Shown here piece after piece: positions 41,579-49,921 of a DNA stretch of 64,000 nt. The stretch is from Bifidobacterium breve (GTDB lineage: Bacteria > Actinomycetota > Acidimicrobiia > Acidimicrobiales > Acidimicrobilacustridaceae), in the NCBI GenBank assembly GCA_945878725.1, contig CAMCTY010000007.1, positions 1 through 64,000 on the forward strand. The letters run 5' to 3'. The notes under the pieces were generated by a model. It was not told the origin of the DNA, did not search any database, and worked only from the letters and a program-made list of their open reading frames with translations. Within the stretch, counting starts at the first letter, position 1, and the number at the start of each line of letters is the position of its first letter. The position numbers and the translations under genes are program-made.

Positions 41579-42979
41579 TGCCGGCTCGTCTCTCACTGCG
41601 CCGTATGCGGCGAGCACCCGTGCCCGGCTTGATGCCACATCGACAATCGGCGACGGATAGTTGTCGCCGAGGATCACGCCCGCTGCCGCGAGCTCGAGGG
41701 GACCGGTACCCCACGGCTCATGAATGGCTTTGTTATCAAGTCCGGCAAGTTCCGGGATCCAACGCCTGATGTACTCCCCTCCGGCGTCGAACCGTTGGCC
41801 CTGAAGTACCGGATTAAACACGCGGTTGTAGGGCGACGCGTCGGGACCTGTGCCCGCGACCCACTGCCAGTTCCCTACGTTCTGAGGAACATCAGCATCG
41901 ACCAGCACGTGACGGAAGAATCGCTCACCGCGTCGCCAGTCGATCAATAGGTTCTTGACGAGAAACGACGCCGTGACCATGCGAACGCGGTTGTGCATCC
42001 ATCCGGTGGCCAACAACTGGCGCATGCCAGCGTCGACAAATGGAAATCCGGTTGTGCCGGTCGACCATTTCTCAAAACCCTCGTCGTCGTCCCGCCATGC
42101 GATTGAGGCGTACCGAGGTTTCATGGGCGCGCTGACGAGCGAGGGCGTCGCATAAAGAAGATGCGCATACCAATCGCGCCACGCGAACTGACGAACAAGA
42201 GCCGCGCGACCGGATGTCGACGCTCCGATGACGTCGGCGGCCATGCGCGGCGAAAGTGTTCCGAACCGGAGGTCAGCCGAGAGTTCCGACGTCCCAGTCA
42301 TCGCAGGGAAGTTGCGATTGTCGTCGTACCCATCTGCTCGTTGCGCTGCGAGTTCGAGACGGGCGATTGCCCCGACCTCGCCGGGAAAGGCCGCTTCCCC
42401 CACTAACCCCTCGACAAGTGGGTACGCCGCGGAGGCGACGGGAAGAGCTTCGCCGGCATCCGCGACAAGTGCAGCCGAACCTGGAGTCGGCCACGAACGC
42501 CACGGAACTTTCTCCCAAGCTCGGTAGAACGGTGTGAAGACCTGCGACAGGCCTCCGGCATTTGTCCTCACCGAACCGGGTTCGTGGATCAGTGTCCCCC
42601 ACTGCGAGTTCCAGTCGATTCCATTGGCCCGGAGATCGTTCTGCACTGCCACGTCCCGCTTCGTTGCGTAGGGCGTGACATCCGCGTTCACGTAGACAGT
42701 GCGGACACCACGTGCCTTCGCTTCGTCAACCACGATCGTTTTCGGATCCCCGATACGGATGAGTAAACGGCCACCTGCTTCGGCAAGACGGGCATCGAGA
42801 GCCGCTACATCACCGAGTAAACGGGCCGCGCGAAACTCGCCCGCTTTGTCGAGCAGCGCCGGGTCGATGACGAAAAGGGCAACGACGGTTACATGACTGT
42901 TCGTAGCTGAAGCCCAGGCGGGATTGTCGTCCAGCCGAAGATCTCGACGGAACCAGACGAGGCCCAGATCGGCGGACAT
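41570..42979 (-). CDS. phrB: Deoxyribodipyrimidine photo-lyase
   Basis: A 469-residue class I photolyase of normal length that repairs cyclobutane pyrimidine dimers using FAD and light. The N-terminal antenna domain begins LGLVWFRRDLRLDDNPA; the FAD domain carries FAWRDWYAHLL, GMRQLLATGWMHNRVRM, RHVLVDADVPQNVGNWQW and the tryptophans expected for electron transfer. A cryptochrome role cannot be excluded. It follows the dehydrogenase-like gene by 3 bp on the minus strand and converges on whiB. Confidence 0.95.
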   Translation of the reverse strand: MSADLGLVWFRRDLRLDDNPAWASATNSHVTVVALFVIDPALLDKAGEFRAARLLGDVAALDARLAEAGGRLLIRIGDPKTIVVDEAKARGVRTVYVNADVTPYATKRDVAVQNDLRANGIDWNSQWGTLIHEPGSVRTNAGGLSQVFTPFYRAWEKVPWRSWPTPGSAALVADAGEALPVASAAYPLVEGLVGEAAFPGEVGAIARLELAAQRADGYDDNRNFPAMTGTSELSADLRFGTLSPRMAADVIGASTSGRAALVRQFAWRDWYAHLLYATPSLVSAPMKPRYASIAWRDDDEGFEKWSTGTTGFPFVDAGMRQLLATGWMHNRVRMVTASFLVKNLLIDWRRGERFFRHVLVDADVPQNVGNWQWVAGTGPDASPYNRVFNPVLQGQRFDAGGEYIRRWIPELAGLDNKAIHEPWGTGPLELAAAGVILGDNYPSPIVDVASSRARVLAAYGAVRDEPAPN

Positions 42980-42982
42980 TGA

Positions 42983-44002
42983 TCAGGCGATCGGTCGGCC
43001 GAAGGGAAGCGAGTCGCGCCAGGTGAGCAGAAATGCTTCTGCTGATTCGCAGGCGCCGAGCAACGGGCCGAGCGGATGTTCGAGGACCTGGCGCAGTGCT
43101 ACTTCCACCATTGCCGCTGCGGCGGCGGCATCCGGAGCGACAACGTCGCCTTCGTCGGGCCACGCAGCAAGATGACCGCCAGTCGAGACGAAATCGGGAA
43201 GGACGATCACGCCGAGGCGGCCAAGCATCGCAAGTGCTTTCGCCGTTACCGGGAGCGGTCCGTTGGGAACAACGAAGCGCGCCTGGATGCCAGCGGCGGC
43301 ACCATCACCGATGACACCGACCTTCGAGCCAGCGATGAGAACCCCAACTGGCGCTCGCAGCACCGCGTCGGCCGAATCGACCTCGCCAAGTTCCGCAACG
43401 AATGCGGCTCCATGAGTCGTCCATGCGTCGGTCAACGCCATCGGATCGAATCCGGCATCATTCGAGATCGTTCCGGTTGCTGTCGAAATACTGGTGATGC
43501 GCGCACCGCGTGCAACCAAATCCGACACAAGGGCTGGCCCGTTTGCATCGAAACCTTCGATGGCGACGGAGCGATCGTCGGCAGTGTCGAGAACCAGTCC
43601 GGCGGCGGCGGCCACTCCGGCAGTTCGCAGCGCCTGCCGCGATTCCCACCAACTCTCGGGACGCGGATCGTGCGATCGGAGTTCGAGGATTTCCTTGTCT
43701 CCCAATCCGCGCGCGGCTTCGAGCATCAAAGGATCAGAACCTTCAGCCGACGCATCGGCGACGAGTTCCGCCACGAACGCCGCTATCGCTTCCGAACGCG
43801 TCTCGGCAGGAGCATTGATGCCGGCGGAAGCGCCAGACACTTTCCGGCCGAAAACGGCGAACTGGTAGGTCTGCGAACGGGCCAGCCACGTGGCGCCGTC
43901 GACCAACAGTTTCGGGGCGAGTCGGACGATTCCGGCGGCGGGCGCGTTATCGAGATCGCGTACGACAAAGCCGTCTGTGGTGGTGAGTTTGCGTGTGGTC
44001 AC
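42983..44002 (-). CDS. Glutamate/leucine dehydrogenase-like protein with degenerate active site
   Basis: A 339-residue protein whose layout follows the Glu/Leu/Phe/Val dehydrogenase family: LARSQTYQFAVFG (40-52) aligns with the substrate-lysine region, VSGASAGI (55-62) with the GGGK catalytic-lysine region, IEGFDANG with the NAD-binding IQGFGNVG, and a C-terminal PNGPLPVTAKALAMLGRLG with the conserved ANGP segment. Both active-site lysines are replaced (Gln47, Ser59) and the second glycine of the nucleotide motif is Asp. It is therefore probably not an amino-acid dehydrogenase. GTG 44002 is the preferred start. It is in one transcription unit with photolyase. Confidence 0.75.
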   Translation of the reverse strand: MTTRKLTTTDGFVVRDLDNAPAAGIVRLAPKLLVDGATWLARSQTYQFAVFGRKVSGASAGINAPAETRSEAIAAFVAELVADASAEGSDPLMLEAARGLGDKEILELRSHDPRPESWWESRQALRTAGVAAAAGLVLDTADDRSVAIEGFDANGPALVSDLVARGARITSISTATGTISNDAGFDPMALTDAWTTHGAAFVAELGEVDSADAVLRAPVGVLIAGSKVGVIGDGAAAGIQARFVVPNGPLPVTAKALAMLGRLGVIVLPDFVSTGGHLAAWPDEGDVVAPDAAAAAAMVEVALRQVLEHPLGPLLGACESAEAFLLTWRDSLPFGRPIA

Positions 44003-44073
44003 CGAATGATTCTCGCATGGACCCGACACAATTCGTGAACGCAACGCCACGGTTCTGCGGAAGAATGCCCCCT

Positions 44074-44610
44074 ATGGAAGAGACCATCAAGGAAGACACC
44101 ATCAAGGAAGAGACCATCAAGGAAGACACCATCGACGTTGTCGTCGAAATCCCCCGTGGAAGCAGGAACAAGTACGAGGTCGACCATCACACCGGCCAGA
44201 TCCGTCTCGATCGTCGGCTTTTCTCCGCTACTAGCTACCCGACGGAATACGGCTTCATCCCGAACAGCCTCTCCGAGGATGGCGATCCGCTCGATGTCCT
44301 TGTCCTTACCGAAGACCCGACTTTCCCTGGTTGCTGGATCAACGTGAGGCCTGTCGGCGTCATGTGGATGGAGGACGAGGCCGGCCCCGACGCCAAGATC
44401 GTCTGCGTGCACCACGTTGAACCCCGCTGGCGCGACGTGCACGACATCAACGATCTCCCGCCGGAAACACTCGCCGAGATCAAGCACTTCTTCACGATCT
44501 ACAAAGATCTCGAACCCGGCAAGTTCTCCGTGATCGGCGAGTTCCAGAATCGCGAAGCGGCCTGGAAAGAAATTGCCGCGTCACTCGAGCGCTACGTTCC
44601 CGGTCACTAA
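44074..44610 (+). CDS. ppa: Inorganic pyrophosphatase with repeat-bearing N-terminal extension
   Basis: A 178-residue family I soluble pyrophosphatase. DVVVEIPRGSRNKYEVDH, then EYGFIPNSLSEDGDPLDVLV with its metal-binding aspartates, are present, so it should be active. The first 20 residues are an added stretch of repeating TIKE(D/E) units encoded by a 15-bp tandem repeat (44080-44133); usual actinobacterial forms start near the VVVEIP segment. ATG 44074 has GGAAGA 9 nt upstream; ATG 44065 is possible. It is divergent from the dehydrogenase-like gene. Confidence 0.95.
   Translation: MEETIKEDTIKEETIKEDTIDVVVEIPRGSRNKYEVDHHTGQIRLDRRLFSATSYPTEYGFIPNSLSEDGDPLDVLVLTEDPTFPGCWINVRPVGVMWMEDEAGPDAKIVCVHHVEPRWRDVHDINDLPPETLAEIKHFFTIYKDLEPGKFSVIGEFQNREAAWKEIAASLERYVPGH
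44080..44133 (+). repeat. 15-bp tandem repeat (3.6 copies) at the start of ppa
   Basis: Units GAGACCATCAAGGAA and GACACCATCAAGGAA alternate three times, with a partial fourth. The repeats are in frame and add a charged, probably helical leader to the pyrophosphatase. Confidence 0.9.
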
Positions 44611-44621
44611 ACACTCATATT

Positions 44622-44670
44622 CCCTGTTCAGGGCCTTTTTCCCGAAATCCGACCAAAAAGGTCGACTTTT
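44622..44670 (+). terminator. Probable terminator region after ppa
   Basis: Two short hairpins lie in this stretch. CCCT/AGGG around GTTC (44622-44633) is followed by TTTTT, and CGACC/GGTCG around AAAAA (44650-44664) is followed by ACTTTT. Each is weak, but together they suit an intrinsic terminator between ppa and the peroxiredoxin gene. Confidence 0.55.
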
Positions 44671-44754
44671 GCGCCGGGGTTTGTAAAATGGCTCCTCCGG
44701 TCATGTCCGTGATTCGGAAAACAACCCCACAGTTCAGCCCTGGAGGCTTACGAG

Positions 44755-45390
44755 ATGGCCCTTCGACTTGGCGACATCGCCCCCGATTTCACTGCCGACA
44801 CCACCCAAGGCAACCTGTCCTTCCACGAGTGGAAGGGCGATTCCTGGGCTGTCCTGTTCTCCCATCCCAAGGACTTCACCCCGGTCTGCACAACCGAACT
44901 CGGAACCGTGGCCAAGCTCAAGCCCGAGTGGGACAAGCGCAACGTCAAGCCCATCGGTCTTTCGGTCGACCCGGTCGATTCTCACAAGCAGTGGGAAGGC
45001 GACATTGAGGAAACTCAGGGCCAGGCTGTGAACTTCCCCGTTATCGCCGATCCGGACCGTTCTGTCGCCGATCTCTACGACATGATCCATCCGAACGCCA
45101 GCGACACAATGACCGTTCGTTCGGTGTTCATCATTGATCCGGCCAACAAGGTGCGCTTGATCCTCACCTACCCCGCCAGCACGGGACGCAACTTCGACGA
45201 ACTGCTCCGAGTCATCGATTCGCTGCAACTCACCGACGGCTACAAGGTCGCAACACCGGCAAACTGGACCGACGGTGACGATGTCATTGTCTCCCCGGCC
45301 CTCTCCGATGACGAAGCCACTGAGCGTTTCCCCAAGGGATTCAAGAAGCTCAAGCCGTACCTGCGCATCACGCCGCAACCGAACAAGTAG
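44755..45390 (+). CDS. 1-Cys peroxiredoxin (Prx6 type)
   Basis: A 211-residue peroxiredoxin. The peroxidatic cysteine is in FTPVCTTELG (about 45); there is no resolving CP motif in the C-terminal part and the length suits the Prx6 group. It reduces peroxides in the cytosol. GGAGG lies about 8 nt before the ATG. Upstream, TAAAAT at 44684-44689 may be a -10 box, with no clear -35. A strong hairpin closes the gene (45439-45467), so it is monocistronic. Confidence 0.95.
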   Translation: MALRLGDIAPDFTADTTQGNLSFHEWKGDSWAVLFSHPKDFTPVCTTELGTVAKLKPEWDKRNVKPIGLSVDPVDSHKQWEGDIEETQGQAVNFPVIADPDRSVADLYDMIHPNASDTMTVRSVFIIDPANKVRLILTYPASTGRNFDELLRVIDSLQLTDGYKVATPANWTDGDDVIVSPALSDDEATERFPKGFKKLKPYLRITPQPNK

Positions 45391-45438
45391 GTCATCACCG
45401 TCACGTCGTGACGACCGTAGTGACGACAAGTAGTAACC

Positions 45439-45467
45439 AAAGGGGACAGGACCTGCCTGTCCCCTTT
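45439..45467 (+). terminator. Strong terminator hairpin after the peroxiredoxin gene
   Basis: AAAGGGGACAGG (45439-45450) pairs perfectly over 12 bp with CCTGTCCCCTTT (45456-45467) around an ACCTG loop. It also ends in an A/T edge on both strands, so it may act in both directions. Confidence 0.85.
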
Positions 45468-45481
45468 GCGCGTCTAGGCCG

Positions 45482-45487
45482 TAACCT
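45482..45487 (+). promoter_or_regulatory. -10 box of a probable leaderless promoter for the ABC exporter
   Basis: TAACCT lies 7 nt before the GTG at 45495 and just downstream of the terminator at 45439-45467, supporting transcription from the start codon. Confidence 0.5.
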
Positions 45488-45494
45488 TCGGGGC

Positions 45495-46250
45495 GTGACG
45501 ACGACTACTTCTTCCCCCACCGATACCTCGACTGCCGCCCATACCGAGAGCGTTACCAAGGTCTACGGAGCCGGCGACACGCTCGTCACCGCTCTCGACA
45601 ACGTGAGCGTGGCGTTCGAACGCAGCAAGTTCACCGCCATCATGGGCCCATCTGGCAGCGGCAAGTCCACCCTCATGCATTGCGTTGCTGGTCTCGACAC
45701 CATCAACACCGGTCGGATCTTTGTTGGCGATATCGACCTGAGCGGATTGAACGACAAGCAGCTCACCCGCATGCGCCGCGACACGATCGGTTTCGTGTTT
45801 CAGGCATTCAACCTCGTGCCGACACTGACCGCTCTCGAGAACATCACTCTTCCGATGGACCTCGCTGGTCGCGCTCCTGATCAGGAATGGCTCGACACCA
45901 TTGTCGCCACCGTCGGACTTGGCGATCGTTTGTCACATCGCCCCAGCGAACTTTCTGGCGGACAGCAGCAGCGCGTCGCGGTGGCTCGCGCTCTTGCCAG
46001 CCAGCCTGCAATCATTTTTGCCGACGAGCCCACTGGCAATCTCGATTCGCGTAGCGGTTCGGAAATTCTTGAATTCATGCGCACGGCGGTCGACAAGTTT
46101 GCCCAAACAATCGTCATGGTGACGCACGATCCGCTCGCCGCGAGTTACGCCGATCGCGTTGTTTTTCTCGTTGATGGCAAAGTCGTCGACGATCTGCAAT
46201 CGCCCACCGCTGATTCGGTGATCGATCGCATGAAGAGCTTCGGAGCCTGA
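45495..46250 (+). CDS. ABC transporter ATP-binding protein, MacB/LolD type
   Basis: A 251-residue ATPase. Walker A GPSGSGKST (about 49), Q-loop region VFQAFNLVPTLTALENI, signature LSGGQQQRVAVARAL and Walker B IIFADEPTG are all intact. VTKVYGAGDTLVTAL near the start is typical of the MacB/LolD branch that powers FtsX-like permeases. A frame open to 45408 would cross the terminator hairpin; the GTG at 45495 with a leaderless -10 box is preferred. The permease gene follows after one base. Confidence 0.95.
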   Translation: MTTTTSSPTDTSTAAHTESVTKVYGAGDTLVTALDNVSVAFERSKFTAIMGPSGSGKSTLMHCVAGLDTINTGRIFVGDIDLSGLNDKQLTRMRRDTIGFVFQAFNLVPTLTALENITLPMDLAGRAPDQEWLDTIVATVGLGDRLSHRPSELSGGQQQRVAVARALASQPAIIFADEPTGNLDSRSGSEILEFMRTAVDKFAQTIVMVTHDPLAASYADRVVFLVDGKVVDDLQSPTADSVIDRMKSFGA

Positions 46251-46251
46251 G

Positions 46252-48810
46252 GTGCTGAGAGTCACATTGCGTGGGCTTTTCGCCCACAAGGTTCGCCTCA
46301 TCGCGACCGCTGTCTCTGTACTCCTCGGCGTCGCATTCATGTCGGGCACTCAGGTACTCACCTCAAGCGTCAGTGCAAGCTTCGACAAAGTGTTTGCCGA
46401 TGTTTACGCATCAATCGATGTCGTCGTTCGTTCAACAAACGAAGTCGACACCCCTTTCGGTCCGGAGCGAACCCGCATCTCTGAATCGGTTCTCCCCGCC
46501 CTCGTCGGTGTCCCCGGAGTTGAAGCAGCTGAGGGACAAGTTGTCGGCCAAATCAGGGTCCTCGACAAAGACAACCAACCACTCGTGTCGGCGCAAGGCC
46601 CACCGAACTTTGGACTTAATTGGCTCGATTCTCCAGCGCTCAACGGATGGACCATTGTTGATGGGACGTCACCTAGTGCCGCCAACGACATCGTTCTTGA
46701 CGCAAAGAGTGCACGAGAGGGGAAGTATTCCGTTGGCGACACGGCCAATGTTTCCGTCACTAATGGCGTGCTGCCATTCAAGGTCGTAGGCATTGCGAAA
46801 TTTGGCAAGCTCGAAACGTGGGGTGGCGCACAGGCCGCGCTGTTTTCCACCTCCACCATCCAGACCCTGGTGGGCGAACCTGGGATGTATGACTGGATTT
46901 CCGTAGCCGGTCAGAACAATGAATCGCAGGCCCAGCTGAGTGACGCGATCTCCAAAGTCATTCCGGCCGGAACCGAAGCAATTACCGGAGCGGAATTCAC
47001 GGAAGAGAGTCAGAGCGCTTTCCAGAAGATCATCGGGATCTTCAGCACATTCCTCCTGGTGTTTGCACTGATCGCGTTGTTTGTTGGTTCGTTCATCATC
47101 TACAACACCTTCTCGATCATCGTTGCCCAACGAACTCGCGAACTCGCGCTACTCCGTGCACTCGGGGCGAGCCGTGGCCAGGTGTTGCGTTCGATCGTCC
47201 TTGAAGCCTTCTTCGTCGGGCTTACCGCTTCGATCGTTGGCGTGGGTTGCGGTGTCCTGTTGGCGATTGGCCTCAACAAGTTGATGCAGTCAATTGGTTT
47301 CTCGGGCCCCGATACTCCCATCGTCATCCCGCCGGTTGCAGTTGTCGTTTCCCTGCTTGTTGGAACGATCATCACCCTTGTTTCTGCCCTCTTCCCAGCA
47401 CGCCGAGCGGCAACGGTTCCGCCGATCGCCGCCATGCGCGATGTCGCCGTAGATCGCACCGGCGCATCACGGCTCCGCGTCGTATTCGGCCTCACCCTGC
47501 TCGCGCTTGGCGCATTCATGCTTTGGTTCGGACTCAACGGTAATTCTGGTTCCGGCCTTCAGATAATTGGCGGCGGCGCGTTCTTCGTGTTTATTGCTTT
47601 GACCGTCATCGGTCCAGTAATTGCCACGCCATTTTCGAGCGTTCTCGGATGGCCACTCCAGAAGGCGAGTCGAATCACCGGCCGGCTCGCACGAGAAAAC
47701 GCGATGCGGAACCCTCGTCGAACCTCGACTACAGCCTCAGCGCTCATGATCGGAATCGGTCTCGTCGGTTTCATCGCAGTAACTGCTCAGTCCGTCAAGG
47801 CGTCAACTGTTGATGCGATCAACCAATCAGTCACGGGCCAATACGTGGTGACGACTGAAAGTTTTGGCTCAACCGCACTTCCACAATCAATGGCGTCGGA
47901 CCTTGACGAAGTGCCAGGAGTTCGAGTTGCCGCTGGGATCAGCGCGACGTTCGCCAGTATCAACAACTCGGGCAAAATCATTCTCGCTGTTGATCCAGAC
48001 GCAGTCTCACAGGTCATCGAATTTGATGACGTCGAGGGATCCTTCGCGTCGCTTGGAGTCGGACAGATTGCAGCCTCCGACAAACTCGCGGAGGAGAAGC
48101 AACTCAAGATCGGTGATCCGATCCAATTGGTCTTTGTTCAGGGTGGGGCGACCACACTCACCGTCGGCTCGATCTACAAAACCGAGTTCCCGATTCAAGG
48201 ACCGGGCTGGATCATCGCTACGGACCAGTTCAACACCCTGGTGCCGCCCGCCCAGCAAACGTATTCGGCGATCTACATCAAACTCGACGACACGTCTGCG
48301 GCTGGAGTCGACGCCGCACTCCCCGGGCTCACGGCGGTAACTGACGCCGTCCCTGGCGCCAAACTCGAGAGCTTGGACGAATACAAAAAGTCTCAGACCG
48401 ACCAAGTCAACCAATTCCTGCAAATCGTTTATGTCCTCTTGGCGCTTGCTCTCATCATCGCCATCGTTGGCGTCGTCAACACGTTGTTGTTGTCTGTCTA
48501 TGAGCGAACCCGCGAACTTGGCCTCCTTCGAGCCGTGGGTATGAGCCGTCGCCAAGTTCGTTCAACGATTCGCCTTGAGTCTGTGATCATCAGCCTTATG
48601 GGCACGCTCATCGGTCTCGTCATCGGCATCATTTTCGGATGGGCCCTTGTCACGGCGCTAGCCGATGAGGGCATCACGACATTCGCAATCCCGTGGAGTC
48701 AATTGGTGATCATCGTGATCATTGCGATCCTTGCTGGTGTTGGTGCTGCGCTCTATCCCGCCCGCCGGGCGGCCCGTCTCGACGTCCTCCGAGCGATCTC
48801 GAGCGACTGA
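46252..48810 (+). CDS. ABC transporter permease with two FtsX domains
   Basis: An 852-residue membrane protein. An N-terminal helix (about 10-35) is followed by a MacB-type periplasmic region, a first three-helix FtsX domain (about 260-390), further helices (about 405-460), a second periplasmic region and a final FtsX domain (about 695-848). The end YPARRAARLDVLRAISSD is typical. This architecture occurs in actinobacterial exporters of peptides, lipids or antimicrobials; the substrate is unknown. It starts at GTG 46252 directly after the ATPase stop and overlaps the next gene by one base (TGATG). Confidence 0.94.
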   Translation: MLRVTLRGLFAHKVRLIATAVSVLLGVAFMSGTQVLTSSVSASFDKVFADVYASIDVVVRSTNEVDTPFGPERTRISESVLPALVGVPGVEAAEGQVVGQIRVLDKDNQPLVSAQGPPNFGLNWLDSPALNGWTIVDGTSPSAANDIVLDAKSAREGKYSVGDTANVSVTNGVLPFKVVGIAKFGKLETWGGAQAALFSTSTIQTLVGEPGMYDWISVAGQNNESQAQLSDAISKVIPAGTEAITGAEFTEESQSAFQKIIGIFSTFLLVFALIALFVGSFIIYNTFSIIVAQRTRELALLRALGASRGQVLRSIVLEAFFVGLTASIVGVGCGVLLAIGLNKLMQSIGFSGPDTPIVIPPVAVVVSLLVGTIITLVSALFPARRAATVPPIAAMRDVAVDRTGASRLRVVFGLTLLALGAFMLWFGLNGNSGSGLQIIGGGAFFVFIALTVIGPVIATPFSSVLGWPLQKASRITGRLARENAMRNPRRTSTTASALMIGIGLVGFIAVTAQSVKASTVDAINQSVTGQYVVTTESFGSTALPQSMASDLDEVPGVRVAAGISATFASINNSGKIILAVDPDAVSQVIEFDDVEGSFASLGVGQIAASDKLAEEKQLKIGDPIQLVFVQGGATTLTVGSIYKTEFPIQGPGWIIATDQFNTLVPPAQQTYSAIYIKLDDTSAAGVDAALPGLTAVTDAVPGAKLESLDEYKKSQTDQVNQFLQIVYVLLALALIIAIVGVVNTLLLSVYERTRELGLLRAVGMSRRQVRSTIRLESVIISLMGTLIGLVIGIIFGWALVTALADEGITTFAIPWSQLVIIVIIAILAGVGAALYPARRAARLDVLRAISSD

Positions 48811-49205
48811 TGGCTCACGATCCCCACTCACTCTCGCCCGAGGTCACTGCGTTCCTGGCCGAACGTCACTTGGCTTCCCTCACCACGATGCGCCTCGACG
48901 GAACGCCGCATGTCGTTGCCGTCGGCTTCACGTGGGATCCCAGCGAACGAATCGTCCGGGTCATCACGTGGGCGGCCAGCCGTAAAGCCCGGAATGTCGA
49001 CGTCAATCCAGGATCCGCCGCGGCGGTGTGTCAGGTCGACGGTGGCCGCTGGCTCACCCTCGAGGGACGCGCCACCATCACCTCCGACCCGGATCGAGTC
49101 GCCGAAGCCGTGCGCAGATATGCCGAGAGATACCGCGAGCCCAAGGAGCGAGTCGATCGCGTTGTGATCGAGATAGCCGTGGACCGCATTCTCGGTCGCG
49201 GTTGA
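48810..49205 (+). CDS. PPOX-class F420- or FMN-dependent oxidoreductase
   Basis: A 131-residue split-barrel protein of the pyridoxamine-phosphate-oxidase superfamily. FLAERHLASLTTMRLDGTPHVV is the typical first strand region (about 15-36) and RKARNVDVNPGSAAAVCQVDG follows the cofactor-binding part. The layout matches actinobacterial F420-dependent members such as Rv1155-type proteins. Cofactor and substrate are not determined by the sequence. Its ATG shares a base with the permease stop, so it is in the exporter operon, though a functional link is not obvious. Confidence 0.88.
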   Translation: MAHDPHSLSPEVTAFLAERHLASLTTMRLDGTPHVVAVGFTWDPSERIVRVITWAASRKARNVDVNPGSAAAVCQVDGGRWLTLEGRATITSDPDRVAEAVRRYAERYREPKERVDRVVIEIAVDRILGRG

Positions 49206-49233
49206 CGACCAAGGCTTTCGCGGCTCGCGCCCG

Positions 49234-49239
49234 TAGACT
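49234..49239 (+). promoter_or_regulatory. -10 box of a probable leaderless promoter for the DtxR-family gene
   Basis: TAGACT lies 7 nt before the ATG at 49247. There is no ribosome-binding site, which fits a leaderless message. Confidence 0.5.
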
Positions 49240-49246
49240 CCATCTC

Positions 49247-49918
49247 ATGGCTCCTCAACAGCAGCGAGAATGGCATCCGGCCTTCGAGGAATATTGCGAG
49301 GCCATTTTCGAACTGCGCGAGGACGACGTCGAGGTCATCCAAGCCCGCATTGCCGAGCGACTCGAGCTCTCTCGTCCTGCTGTCTCCGAGATGATCCGGA
49401 GGATGGAGAAGTCCGATCTCGTTGATCTCACCGGCAATTCCATCCGCCTCACCGACGCTGGCCTCGCTCTTGCTGAATCGGTAGTCCGTCGCCATCGTCT
49501 CGCCGAGCGATTCCTCACCGACATCCTCGGGCTCTCATGGGCCGACGCTCATGCTGAGGCCGGACGATGGGAACACGTGATTTCCCCGACGGTCGAGATC
49601 GCAATGACGCGCGTGCTTGGCGCGCCGACGACATGCCCCCACGGAAATCCGATCCCCGGTACCGATTACATACCGCCCGATGCGGTGACACTCGGACAGC
49701 TCGCGGTGGGTCAGGGCTTCATCGTCTCGCGCATTCCCGAGGAACTTGAATTCACCCCAGGCCTGCTGACATTTCTCGAATCGTCATCGCTGCTACCGGG
49801 CAATGCCGGGACCGTCACCGGAACAACTGCCGGCGGCACGACCACCGTCGACATCGGGGGACTGCTCGTAGAAATCGATGCGTTCTCAAGCGAACGCATC
49901 CTCGTTACCGCCGCCTGA
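49247..49918 (+). CDS. DtxR/MntR-family metal-dependent repressor
   Basis: A 223-residue regulator with an N-terminal winged helix (IAERLELSRPAVSEMIRRME, about 35-54), a dimerisation domain (VVRRHRLAERFLTDILGL, AGRWEHVIS) and a C-terminal SH3-like domain. Aligned by eye with DtxR, the primary-site Met10 is Glu15 and Cys102 is Gly106; His83, Glu109 and His110 are kept. Glu15 and Glu18 match the acidic ligands of MntR (Asp8, Glu11), but MntR Glu99 is also the Gly106 position. This points to manganese-like selectivity with one ligand missing. It could regulate the metal ABC transporter at 57809, though that gene's operator looks Fur/Zur-like. Confidence 0.93.
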   Translation: MAPQQQREWHPAFEEYCEAIFELREDDVEVIQARIAERLELSRPAVSEMIRRMEKSDLVDLTGNSIRLTDAGLALAESVVRRHRLAERFLTDILGLSWADAHAEAGRWEHVISPTVEIAMTRVLGAPTTCPHGNPIPGTDYIPPDAVTLGQLAVGQGFIVSRIPEELEFTPGLLTFLESSSLLPGNAGTVTGTTAGGTTTVDIGGLLVEIDAFSSERILVTAA

Positions 49919-49921
49919 TTC

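Noticed and set aside
45408-45494. Longer start for the ABC ATPase
   Set aside because: It would cross a 12-bp-stem terminator hairpin; a leaderless start at 45495 fits better.
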